Source of the DNA: Kryptolebias marmoratus
Lineage: Eukaryota > Chordata > Actinopteri > Cyprinodontiformes > Rivulidae
Assembly: GCF_001649575.2 (NCBI RefSeq)
Contig: NC_051451.1
Span: forward strand, 22,180,785 to 22,244,784
DNA: 64,000 nt
Direction of reading: 5' to 3'
Part shown: piece by piece, positions 52,601-64,000 of the stretch
Layout of the letters: each line of letters starts with the position of its first letter
How positions within the stretch are numbered: position 1 is the stretch's first letter
Translations under genes and position numbers: made by a program
The notes under the pieces: model-generated
What the model was told of the DNA's origin: nothing
The model's input: the letters and a program-made list of their open reading frames with translations, nothing else
Databases searched by the model: none

Positions 52601-55600
52601 ATGCTAATTAATTAGTGTGTGTTACATACAGTAATTTCTCTTATTTTGTGGAAAACTGTGATTTGATCAAAATACAATAAGTACAGTGAGCTGATGTACT
52701 CCTGAAGCATGTTTTTATTTATTTATTTTTTAATAGGATCATATTCTCCAGAAGGTGGAGCGTTCAAATGAAGGGCCACAAAGTATTTTTAGGCTCTTCT
52801 TGTCACTAAAAGCCTTTTTATTAAACCAACTAGCATCCTGGAGTTGTGAAAACAGCTAAATCATGAACCATTTTTGACATTTCAATAAGCCCTTTTTTTA
52901 TCTCTTTCCGCCATAATTAAGAAGTAGAATCTTGTTTGCAAATGAGCAGCTGTAACGATTTCTCTGATTTTTGTTAACAAATTCTTGGCACACATGACCA
53001 TTTCCTCTAATTAAGAAGGCTTTTGATTCAGAACACTTTTTGTGTTTGTAAAACCTGTTGGGTAATTGTTTTTTTATCAGATATGGAATTTTAATAAAGA
53101 GACGCACATCCATCCATTTTCTTTACCCACTTTTCTGAGCAGGGTTGCTCAGAGGTCGTGTCCTTGTGTCCATCACAGGGACACATGGAGACAAATGAGA
53201 CATTCAGAGTCACCAGCTGACCTAACATGCACGTTTTTTTCTGTCCTCTGAGAGGAAACTGAAGCTGAGGTTTGAACTTGTGGCCTTCTTACTGCCCTGC
53301 TGTGCCGCCCTAGGTACAAAAATTCAAATTTGATGAAACGTTGCTCTTCTGTTGCATCAGTCCATGTCATTATGAGTGAGGAGGACAGCTTTAAAGTGTC
53401 CTGTGTTAAAGATTACCTGAACGGCTGCAGAAACTTCAGATTTTTACCTGGAAAGGTACGATGAGGTAAGCTGGTGACCGTTAACATTAACAAGCAAAAA
53501 CACGATGCTCTATTATCAATCAGAGGAATTAATTCAACTTAGATTTGGCTCTGAACAGGTGGCAGCTGGTATTCAGTGAAGCTGTCAGTATAAAATAAGT
53601 TTATTGTCAGAATTTCTTTAAATAACCTGAAGTTGGTTCTGTCAGCCTCACTGTTTTTATCAGATATATTTCCCCCAATTTCTGGTTTAATTGAAAATCT
53701 CCAGATTATTTGGCATTAGACCGTAGTGAATTTTTTTTTTTCCCTACGAGATCACTATTAAAATAATTAGCAGCTTAGTTCAAATAATATTTGAAAGAAA
53801 AACAATTTAAAGCTAACATCAATAGAAAGAAAGTCACAGATGGTGTTTGTTTTCAGTCTTGCGTTTTAAAAAAATTCAAGCTCATTTAGAAACAATGATA
53901 ATGAAAGTTACTCTGGTCTCTTCGGTCTTTTTGTGTGAACTCGAACAAGGCGGTGAATTACAATCCGTAGTATGTGGGTGGAGTGATTCAGGGCGTTGGA
54001 ATTATTTGTGTAAACCGGCTCGAAACTACAACGGCCGTTTCATTCTTCAGCTTCCTGAAGGACTGGAACGTCGGATGGACGTGGTTGGTTGAAGAGTTTT
54101 TATTTAAGTTCAACACCGTCGTGAAACCATTTCTGTGATTCACGACGTTAACGACGTGTTGGTGACGGTTTGAAAACACTGGAGTGACGCTGTCAGAAAA
54201 TTCTACATGAAAATTACAACCCAAAGTGTGACTGACTGTAATTCAGGTGGTCCTCTTCCAAACCTTCAACAGAAGGGCCGCCGCCCGTCGCTGTCCGGGC
54301 CGCCGCCTGTTACCGATCACGAGCCGACTCCTCGATTCACCTCTACTTTTAAAACGTTTAAATCGGCCACACTCAAAGAAGCTTCTCCCCTCCCTTTGTT
54401 TTAGCGCGGTTCCATAAAGGTTTGCGACTTCAAAGAGAGAGGGCTTTTCTGCAGCTGCTGTAAAAGTTTGAACAGGGTCGTGCGTGTTAAGCTTGCCCTC
54501 GGGCCGCGGTGTAAATCTGTGCGGCTAACCTCACCGAGGGGGAAATGCCGGTGGCGGTGACAACAGCAGAGCTCATGCATTCCTTATCACCGTCCCTCTG
54601 CTGCACGCTCCGCAGCACAAATCTGTTTTTGTCCTGGCAGGATTTCAGCTGCCGCTCCATAAAGGAAAAGTAAGCAGTTTGTTTAAGGAAAAAAAGGTCA
54701 TTGTGTGACGCACACAACGGCGTCGCTTTTTACGGCGTGTTTTGTCTTCCTGCAGCCATCCCACGCTGTGGAGACCGGAATATGGCAGCTACATGATCGA
54801 GGGAACTCCGGGGCAGCCGTACGGCGGGAACATGTCGGAGTTCAACACCGTGGAGAGCAACATGAGGAAGAGGCGCCAGGAGGCCTCGTCGGTCCTGAAT
54901 CCCAATGAAACCCTCTGCACCATCACCGCGTTTCCAAGGTGACTTGCTTCAGTCCGCTTTGACGGCTTTCTAACGAGAAAGCTCCAAATTCTGCTTCGAC
55001 GGTCTGATGTATAGACTTCCACTTTTTGTTCAGGTTAGGTTGCCCAGGTTTCACCCAGCCGGAGTTTCGTCCCAATCCTCACAAAAACGGAAATTCGAGG
55101 TCGCTGTTTTTCCCAGATGAAGCCATCAACAGACACCCGAGATTCGGGTAGGCTGAGTTTGCGTGTCTTCAGTGATATTTCTCGTATGACTGATTCGCTT
55201 GAGGAAGATCGAATTCTTTTTTTTTTCCAGGACTCTCACCAGAAACATATGCCGTCGAAGAGGCGAGAAAGTTGTTATAAATGTGCCAAGTAAGTAAAAA
55301 ATAAGAGTCAGTCCTTGTTGTGTGAATGCTGACTCAGCACACTTTATGCTTTTTGAATTATTGAACTTTATTTACAAAACGTTTCCCCAAAGAAAGACCT
55401 TTTTCTGTTTCTTCAAGAACATTATTCTGTGAAAACTACTTCAGCGTGCTTGCTTTGTTTTTGTCTTTTTATACTTTTAGCTTTTAGCTGCTGTTTCTAA
55501 TTTTATTGACAGTTTTGGTGGTTTTTAGCTCTCGTTCTGCTTGCTTTCAACACATTTCAGCCGAGCCATTCTCGTTGTTTTAATTCCGGTTTGGCTTTTT

Positions 55601-58600
55601 TTATTTCAAAGCGGTACATTTCAGATGTGTTGTAAGTTTGCCCGGTTGGATCGATGAAGGATTAGGAACTTTCTGAACAGAAATCTAACGGCTGTCTTGC
55701 TTTTCTCGTTTCAGTCTTCCGAGACGAGCGCACCGCCGCTCCGTTTGTGGAGACGTTCCCCGAAGACGATGGCGAAGCGGCCCGAGCGGTTCTGCCCGAC
55801 CACATCTACATGGACGCCATGGGCTTCGGCATGGGCAACTGCTGCCTGCAGGTAGAGTGCCGTCGGAACGCCGCGGCGCCGCGTCTTAAAGCTTCTGTTG
55901 TTGTCCGCTGACGTAAATCAGAACCTTGAGCTCTGTGTGACTGCGGCCCAGCTGTCCTAATAAGTGATTTATAAATGCACTTCAGCCTCCTTTTTATGCG
56001 TTTTGCAGGTGACATTCCAGGCTTGCAGCATCAATGAGGCTCGGTACCTTTATGACCAGCTAGCTGTGTTTTGCCCCATTGTGGTGAGTGGCTGCAGGAA
56101 ATCTGAGTTTTCTGATCAGTTGCATTCATTTGGCCTCCTTTTCAGCAGAGCTGGTGCACAAGATCTTTTTTAAGTTGAAAGATTTAAGCCATCATTAAAG
56201 TCAGGAGAACATATTTTAGAGTAAAGAGAGTGAGAATGAAGAACAGAGCTGTAAATACCTTCGTATAACTTCTAAACTCCATGTAAATGTATGTGCTGAT
56301 ACTCGAGATGAACTTTTTACTTGTTTTCCTGATTTTTGCAGCTTGGAAAACAATTTGTTTTGTTCTTGATGGAGAAGTGCTCAGTCAAACTGAAGGCCAT
56401 GCCTCCCTTTCACAAAATGTCATGTTTTTGAGTCGGACCGCAGCTGTTCATAACATCAGTTCCTTTATCGTTGTTCATTTACATGGATAGTTTCCGTTCT
56501 CTTGCAGATGGCCCTGAGTGCAGCCTCTCCGTTCTACAGAGGCTACGTGTCGGACATCGATTGTCGCTGGGGAGTTATTTCTGCCTCGGTGGACGACCGG
56601 ACTCAGGAGGAACGTGGGCTGAAGGTGAGAGGAGCTGAAGATACCACAAACAAGGAAACATGCAGGGTGCAGCTTTAGGCCATTTTTATTTTACTAAGCC
56701 TGTTCATCCGGACTGAAGGGATCAAGCTTTGGACAATAATAAGAAACAAGTTGGGTTTCAGGTTGTTTTAATAGTGTTATAAAGTCTGGCTACAGAGGCA
56801 AAGAAGTCTTCAAATGTTCCTCAGGATCAGTGATTCACAAACTTTTCAGCTTTTGACCTTTAAAATAAAAGCTGCAGAAACTCTTGACCTTGACTGTTGC
56901 TGGTGAAAATAATATAAACATCGCTAAGCTGCCATTTACCCGAGAGGCTCATCAGCTATTTTATATTTCATCCATTTAGTCACAGGTTTTGTCTCTTTGT
57001 GAAAGTTAAATCTGAGTGGGCCAAGCTCGGTGTTAGAAGAACCTCCGCTCAGGATGACGGATCACTTCTAAGAAAAGATTTAAACTCATAACACAGATCC
57101 ATCTGTTGTACTTTTTCATGTTGCGTAATACTACAAATAAGGGTAGTTGTGGGTTTAGATTGAGTTGTTATTCAGTGTGAATTTGCTAAGAAGTAAATCA
57201 GTGACGGGACAGTTTCTCCTGTTTTTAAATAAAGTAAGAAAGTCGATTGTTTGTTACATCTTCTTGTACCAAAGCGTCACTTGGTTCAGACTAACTTACC
57301 TGTGTTGCTGAGCTTGGAGTGTGAGGAAAATGTAAAAAACTCTCATTTAAAAACCTTTAATAAGCTGGTTTACTCAGAAGAGCCACTGAACTCAGGTAAA
57401 GCTCAGCCTTAATGAGCTCGCAGTAAAAAACATACTTAATTACATTTTTTAAGTAAATTGCTTGAAAGAATCCGTTTTGTCTTTCAGCCTTTGAAAAACA
57501 GCAAATACAGGATTTTCAAGTCCAGGTATGACTCGATTGACAGCTACCTGTCCTGCTGCGGGGAGAAGTACAACGACATAGATTTGACGATCGACGAGGA
57601 GATCTACAAGCAGCTGCTCAGTGCAGGTAGGAACGCTGGCCGAGGTCCCGGGCCGGGCCGCCTCTGCGCGCTCGTGCTGAGATTAAAATACGTTTCGTGT
57701 CGTTTGCAGGGATTGACAAGCTTCTGGCTCAACACATCGCTCACCTCTTCATACGAGACCCGCTCATCGTCTTCGAGGAGAAGATACATTTGGACGATGA
57801 AAATGAATCGGATCACTTTGAGGTTCGGGTTTCTGTTTCCTAAACAGAGACTTGTTGTTTTTAAATGAATTTACAGACATTGGTTAAGTGGATTTGAGTT
57901 TTTATTCAAACCTTTTGCAGAATATTCAGTCGACCAATTGGCAGACGATGCGGTTTAAACCCCCACCTCCCAACTCTGAGATTGGATGGAGGGTCGAGTT
58001 CCGCCCCATGGAGGTACCCATCACATATCACGCTCTTATTCTGGGATTTGATTTGAGGACGTTGTGTCGTGAGCTGCCTTTTTTTGTTTTTTGTCTTGCA
58101 GGTCCAGCTAACAGACTTTGAAAACGCTGCGTACGTGGTGTTTGTGGTCCTGCTCACCAGAGTGTTTCTGTCTTACAAACTGGACTTCTTGATCCCTCTG
58201 TCCAAGGTGAAAACAAGCGAGAGCGTTGCCGTTCATCGCCTGCCACCATGAGCCGCTGTGTCTGTCTGTTAGCAAAATATCTCATTAACCCGTGGAGCGA
58301 TTTTAATGAAGCTCTCGGTGGACGTACATCAGAACAGATCAACTTTTAGAGTTGACCCAATTCAAGATGGCCACTACTGGCTGTAACTCAGTCCGTTTTG
58401 CAGATATTGAGCTAAAGTTTGTTGTGGTAGTAGCTGAGAGTCGTCTCCCAACACACCCTGACTCTTTGAGTTCCTGTGTCTGGATCCTGTGGCAGTTTTT
58501 GTTCACTAACGCAGATAAAACCTGCCGTTGTCAGGTTGATGAGAACATGAAGATGGCGCAGAAGAGAAACGCTGTCAAGGAGGGTATGTTTTACTTCAGG

Positions 58601-59564
58601 AAAGACATCTTTAAAGGTGAGTCCAACAGGAAGTGGAGCTGTGAGGAAAGGTCAGGTGACCGGTTCAGACATAAGTAACTGGTTTCTAATTTGTATTACC
58701 AGGCTGCAGCCAGGTCCTCGATGGCGCTGCTTCTGCTCAGAACGGCTTGGAAAGCGATGGAGGAAACGAGGAGTACACACTGATGAGTATTGACACCATC
58801 ATCAACGGAAAGGTGAGTTTGTGACTTTTTGTTTGTTTGTTTAGCCATTTTATTTTAAAGAAAATCACAATTTCCAGGAGGCACTGAGCATCAGTCATCT
58901 GAAAGGAGCATGTTGAGTGACACCTAGTGGTGAAATTAAGGATTGCAGCCATTTGAATTCTTCAGCTTGTTTCCCAGTGGAGGACAAATAAAATAGATTA
59001 AACAATATGTAGTTGGTTTAAATTATGTGATTGTAAGGAAAACAGTATTTTGAGATTTCTTTTGTCTTAGTAAATCACTATAGAAATGCAGACAGGGCTT
59101 TAAATTTGCTCTTTTGTTTCAGGGTTTTTGATAATTACAGCAGTTTTCTTCTTTTTTCCACAAGGAGGGAGTATTTCAGGGGCTTATCCCAATCCTGAAC
59201 TGGTACCTGGAGAACATGGAAGTTGACGTGGACACCAGATGCACCATTTTGAATTACCTGAAGCTCATCAAGAAACGTGCCTCAGGTAAGCTCGCCGTTA
59301 AAGGACGACATTTTCAGGAGCTCTTCTGATCACGCAGCGTCATTTCTGCTCTTTTTTTTTTTTTTTTGTGTGTGTGAACCAGGCGAGCTGATGACCATGG
59401 CCAAGTGGATGAGGGAGTTTGTCGCCAAGCACCCCGAGTACAAGCAGGACAGCGTCATCACCGACAAGATCAACTACGACCTGCTGAAGAAGTGCGACAG
59501 GATCGCCAAGGGCGAGGAGCAGTGCCCCGAGCTCTTCGGGAACCCGGTCAACCGGGTCGAGTGA
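49672..59564 (+). CDS. gclc: Glutamate-cysteine ligase catalytic subunit, 16 exons, 630 aa
   Basis: ATP-dependent ligation of glutamate and cysteine (EC 6.3.2.2), the rate-limiting cytosolic step of glutathione synthesis. Exons: 49672-49821, 50512-50624, 54756-54938, 55034-55147, 55231-55289, 55715-55851, 56009-56083, 56508-56624, 57488-57626, 57710-57822, 57921-58013, 58102-58206, 58535-58616, 58703-58812, 59165-59285, 59383-59564. All phases join into 630 codons plus TGA. The human protein is 637 aa; the C-terminus here ([11 protein letters not shown]) is shorter and divergent. The start [14 protein letters not shown] is the family N-terminus. Conserved blocks include [35 protein letters not shown] (Cys249-Cys250, the human Cys248-Cys249 pair) and [16 protein letters not shown]. 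The Cys of that last block, residue 556, corresponds to human Cys553, which forms the disulfide with GCLM. Confidence 0.97.
51696..51730. repeat. Perfect 15-bp hairpin, 5-nt loop, in gclc intron 2
   Basis: Arms AAAGAGAGTCAGCAG (51696-51710) and CTGCTGACTCTCTTT (51716-51730) are exact complements around the loop CTGCT. Confidence 0.9.
53756..54320 (+). repeat. Unclassified dispersed repeat D, copy 2 (gclc intron 2)
   Basis: A diverged, colinear partner of the repeat at 45080-45920, more GC-rich at its 3' side. The open frame at 53847-54092 lies inside it and has no recognisable domain. Confidence 0.6.
58258..58480 (+). repeat. Dispersed repeat family A, copy 7
   Basis: TGTTAGCAAAATATCTCATT, TTGACCCAATTCAAGATGGC and GTAGTAGCTGAGAGTCGTCT match copies 1, 3 and 5. 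It occupies most of the intron between gclc exons 12 and 13. Confidence 0.7.
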
Positions 59565-59687
59565 GAGGCGCTGCGGAAACGCGTCCTCCTTTTTCTAATT
59601 CGCATGTAAGACAAAGACCAAATGAAGGCGGTCCAATCGTAAGAGAGCGCAGCAGCATGTGCGTTGTGATGAAACACAACGGCGTTG

Positions 59688-60074
59688 AATAAATGTACAT
59701 ACACTGTATGAGATTTTTATGATGACAAAATTATTTTAATAGGATGTTTGAAGGGGTTATGTAATAGAAAATCAGATGTGTATTTATTTTTGTCTGAAAA
59801 TCAAACATATCCGTGTGAAATTGTAAATGTAGCAGAGTTGTACAGTAGGCTGCTTTAGTCTTGTATTCTGTGAGTACTCTACCTTTGCTATTTAAAACAT
59901 TAACATCATTCTTTTTTAAAATTTTAAAAAACATACAAATTTGAATGAGATTCCTTTTCTTTTGTTTTCGCATTTAAGAAACATTTGCTTTGCTTAATTT
60001 TGTAGTGGGACCCTTAACATTAGTGTTGCATTCATTTGGAAATCGTTTCCAAAGTGACGCTCTTTGAAAATAAA
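59688..60074 (+). terminator. gclc: gclc polyadenylation signals
   Basis: AATAAA hexamers lie at 59688-59693 (about 125 nt after the stop) and 60069-60074 (about 505 nt after), consistent with short and long 3' UTRs. Confidence 0.5.
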
Positions 60075-60289
60075 CCTGTACACAGATCAGACTGTCAACG
60101 TTTGTTGATGTTTACAGTGAGAGTTATTAATGTGAGTGGTGTCACAGAGCGGCCTTAATTACTATTCAGCACGAGCCACCTTCAAAACAAACCAGCCCAG
60201 AATATTTATATTTAAATTCCTGTAGTGACATCTGTGCTCGTTTTCTTTACTCAACCTCTGTGGGCTGGGAGAGAAACTGCTGGCCAGAT

Positions 60290-60560
60290 GGGAGGATTAC
60301 TGTAAATTTTAGAAAAGCTGCACTGCCTAAAACACATTATAAAGGCTAGAAAAGCTGCACCGCCCCAGATGAACTGCCATAAATTGTGTAGAAGCCGCTA
60401 TCTTAATTACCACAAATACCAGAAAAGCTGCGCCATCTAAAATGAATTACCGTAAATTGTATGAAAGCTAAGATGCCTAAATTAACTAAACTGTAGAAAA
60501 TTTGCACTGCCTACAGTAAATTACCATAAATATTATTAAAGTTGTGCAGACCTATATGCT
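60290..60560. repeat. Degenerate tandem repeat C, copy 1
   Basis: About five diverged units of roughly 55-65 bp, each resembling ATTACCRTAAATTGTAGAAA followed by AGCTGCACTGCCTAAAATGA. A related array lies at 2790-2970. Confidence 0.6.
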
Positions 60561-63500
60561 TAGTTTATTTTACTGTAACTGAACAGCCGATCTGGACCCA
60601 GATAAGACTTGATTTGGGTCTGAATCAGTCGTTTGGGGACCTCTAATACAGAATTTATTAGAGGTCCGATCCTGATGGGTTTTTAAACATTGCATCCGGT
60701 TGGTGAGGCAGCCAGGGAAGCGAGTAAATTGTAGGTTTTTCATCACGTCTCCAAATATTCCTTTTTTAGTTTTGACATTCAAAATAAAAGTTGCAGAAAC
60801 TCTCCACCCTGACTATTGCAGGTGAAAGAAAACAAATATTCCTGTTTACAAAAAAAGGCTCATCAGCTCTTTTCTATTTAATCCATCTATAATCACTGTT
60901 TTTATCTCTCTGTGACTGTTAAATCTTTATACGCCAACGGTAACTGTTCTAGTAATCCATTATATTGTAAAGCTTTAATGTTTGAAAAGGTCCAGCCACA
61001 AGATGGTGGTATAGAAGCATAAACTGATGAGGATGTCGCCTCAGTTTGACCTCTTAGATAAGATAACGATTATTGATGCCACAGGCCTTCCTGCTGAACG
61101 CTGAGCTCTGAACTCATCGGTCCTTTACAATAAATACGTTTGTTGGCTTCAGTGTAAAACTTTCTTCAGTCTTTTTGGTTTTTCAACTCAAGAACACTGT
61201 TTTTTTCTTTATAAAGGTTCATCTGACAGTGATAACTAACTAAGAAAATGTAAATGCATAAAACAAAAAGCAGAAGTCAGTGTCGGATGTTTTTCTCTGA
61301 TAAATGTCACTTTTACTTGATTGCTGATTATTAAAATGTCCCTGCCAGCACGTTTACCAACAATAACAATTACAAAAAAACCCAGATTGAATACATTTAT
61401 TGTGAATTTACATTAAACATTGCTTTTGCAAACTGGTGCAAACTTGTGAGTCAGTTTAGGCGTCAGCGGTTTGCTCATTTTTGCAGTTCTTCATTAAATG
61501 CTGCAAAACCAAGTGTTACTAAAGCTTTTATGTGAAAGAATTATCTTTAAATGTCTCTCTAAGAGCTTAACAAACAACATTTTAAAGTCTTACTTTTAAT
61601 GTTTTGAAGCTTACTCGTACAAGACATGGAACTAAGTCTGATTTAGTTTTGATTATTATTGTCATTATTATTATTATTTAAGTTCCAGCTGATGCTGCTG
61701 CTGATGAGGATGATGATGGTGGTGGGTGGTGCCGGATCAGGCCACTGAAACTGACCAATCAGAGAAGACCAGCAGGACATAAAGGAAGAGGCCAGTTTCT
61801 TCTGTTTTAACAAGACGTCTCTAAGTATGCACTGAGCTTTAACTCCAAAAAGTCTCCTTTTATTATAACAACCAAGTTTAAACTGTGCATCAATTAGTGT
61901 TGTCATTTCAGCTGTGCAAAGTGAAAACATGGCAATGCTTTTCCTTTATTTTAGATGTGCAACGTTTGTGTTTATGTGCATATTACTTTATGGTTTTAGG
62001 CACATAAAGTGATGCGCCTGTAAAAGCTGTTTAGTATTACAAACAATAAATTGTGACTCATTTACTCATTGTTCTGAAGTGTCTGAGAATGAAAGATGCA
62101 GAGAAGTTAAAGTAAGTAAACAGATTTACCTTCACTGTTTAATGTTGGTTCAATGAGTGAAATTAAAATATATTCTACAGGTCAGGCGAAGGTTGAGAGT
62201 TGTTTCTGAGCAAAATGTTTCTGAAAAAGAGAACAGGTCTTCTTGGAAAAAATTCCCGTCTAACTTGAGTCTTAAACACTAATGTTTGACCCGGAAAATC
62301 CTTCACACCAAACCAGTTATGTGACAAAACAAACAAACAAACAGATCTTAAACAAAAAAAGCAATAGTAATAATGTTTTTTAAATCAATCAGGAAGTAAA
62401 TTCAGACCCAAATCCAATCCAACACCACTCAGTAGCTACTGTTCTCCAAACTTACAGGTTCATTTCTGCTGTTTTTGTTGTTGTATTGAAAGTTTGTTAC
62501 TGTTTTATAGCAAATTATGTATTTTAAAATCATAAACATGATTTTAAAAACCCTCTCTTTTTCCATTACAGGCTTCACAAAGCTCTGCTGATGACAAAAA
62601 TAGTATTTCTATTTATCTTTTTAAGTCCAAAGAGTGAGTATTTTTTAATAAAACATGTTTAAATATAAGTAAAAACAGCAACACTGCAGGCATGAAACTC
62701 CATGCTAACACTGACAGACAGGACATCACGATAATACTCAGACACCATAATCACTATCAGCTCACTAAGGGAGCATGCCAACACTGGTTTGGAAACACAA
62801 AGTGCAGCGGGGGCTGACAAATCATCAGCAGCCACATCAGCCAGGCTGCTTCTTCTGACTAATGTTTACAGGAGACACAGACCGATGTAGGACATACCTT
62901 CAAAAATAAGTTTTTAGCACTTTGACTCCAGAAACGAGCCACGCCAGCAGCAGCAGACGAAGCAAACACGGGTGCGAGGTTGACGTTACGCTGACCCATA
63001 CCGATGTCGTTTCAAATCAGGAACGTCCATTCATGGCCTGAGTGTTCCTGCAAGAATCATCCTACGGAACAATGTGTCCTGTGTTATTGCAAAAACTGCT
63101 CAGAGACGGCACCAAAACCCCCCCCGCCCCGCCCCCAGACTTTATACACCACAGAACCCAAACTGACTGAGAGGCATTGGATCACCAAACTCTTTTTTAC
63201 CTTGCAATCCAGGACTCTAAGGATTTGCTGCAGTCCCAACGCCAGGCAACACAGGACATCTCCAGAGACCCTGGGTCTGATCTGTGAAGTTGTGGTTAAT
63301 TGGTTTGTATGATTAAATTAAATATATGTGTACAAATACCAGCAATGAATAAAAAAAACAGGTTATGAATGTGGTCTTTTTTATTGCACCGCGCTAAAAT
63401 GGTGACAAGTCTGAGTTTTATGGTGCTCACTGCAAAGCCATGCAGACCAGTCAAAGACAGATTCATACAATCTTTATTTTTCTCACGCTGATGGTCGAAG

Positions 63501-64000
63501 CGTCCATCGACCACTTTGGCTTGTTTACCTACAAAAAACAACCAAAGTAATTGAAAACAGGTGAACGATGGTGGCGTCCATGGAAGAGTCTGACAGTTCG
63601 GATGCGTTTGTACATATTTGTTGAGTAAAATATGCAGATAATAGCCATTAACTGAGCGTGTTCCTGCATTTCAGAACTGCACATGAAAAAGTACAGGCAT
63701 ATGATGTCATAGTTTGCAATAAGTGCTTTTAAACTGACAATATTGGAGCTATATTTCGTACGCAACGGAAGACCTTTACACAGTCTGGGAGAGTTAGGGG
63801 TAAAACACTGATTTACTAAAGCTGTTTAAACCAAAATGTGAAACTAAGACTTTTAATACACACTTGGAGAGCATTTATACATTTATTTAAAAGCTGTTTG
63901 CTGTCAGAACTCTGTATGTACAGGAGCTAATTTTTTTTTACATTCTGGCCTTTAAACCCAAAGATAGAAATGGATTGTCTTCATAAAGCAATTTTCTACT

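Larger units (their letters stand above)
59565..64000. other. gclc 3' flank, no gene confirmed
   Basis: Contains the gclc polyadenylation signals, tandem repeat C, a repeat B piece near 60589 and an (ATT)n tract near 61660-61680. Two exon-like pieces (62572-62633 plus, 63463-63528 minus) were not assigned to any gene. Confidence 0.5.

Overview
The window is nuclear DNA from a teleost fish. It holds intron-rich vertebrate genes with GT-AG introns, AT-rich intergenic DNA, and many decayed transposons and microsatellites. Four genes were recognised by translating and joining exons by eye: lrrc1/LANO (minus), an elongin-A gene (minus), klhl31 (plus) and gclc (plus). GCLC, KLHL31 and LRRC1 are neighbours in mammals, with KLHL31 and LRRC1 head to head, so this is a conserved synteny block. 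The elongin-A gene lies between lrrc1 and klhl31, where I know of no mammalian gene. The species cannot be named from the sequence.

Layout. 1-7.1 kb: no gene, several repeats, and a hAT-type transposon carrying a 544-base assembly gap. 7.1-10.5 kb: minus-strand exons encoding a Scribble-like PDZ domain and an unrecognised tail. 12.3-31.8 kb: the 14 coding exons of lrrc1 (525 aa), with a CpG-rich promoter up to about 32.4 kb. 32.4-34.4 kb: intergenic DNA with a long (AT)n tract. 34.4-39.3 kb: 11-exon elongin A (648 aa). 40-44.1 kb: klhl31 (633 aa, one coding intron). 44.1-49.1 kb: 3' flank and repeats, including an L2-like LINE end. 49.1-59.6 kb: 16-exon gclc (630 aa) with an ARE/CRE/E-box promoter. 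59.6-64 kb: 3' flank with repeats and two weak exon candidates.

The most interesting observation is that the lrrc1 locus continues past its normal stop into same-strand exons. These encode a PDZ domain closely resembling Scribble PDZ1, with phases compatible with splicing from lrrc1 exon 13. Mammalian LRRC1/LANO is known as the LAP protein without PDZ domains, so this fish appears to keep a PDZ-containing form. The short form ends in a class I PDZ ligand (TSV).

The genes do not form an operon or a single pathway. lrrc1 is a basolateral polarity scaffold, elongin A acts in Pol II elongation and ubiquitination, klhl31 is a muscle Kelch protein, and gclc makes gamma-glutamylcysteine for glutathione. 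All exon models are by-eye reconstructions without transcript support.
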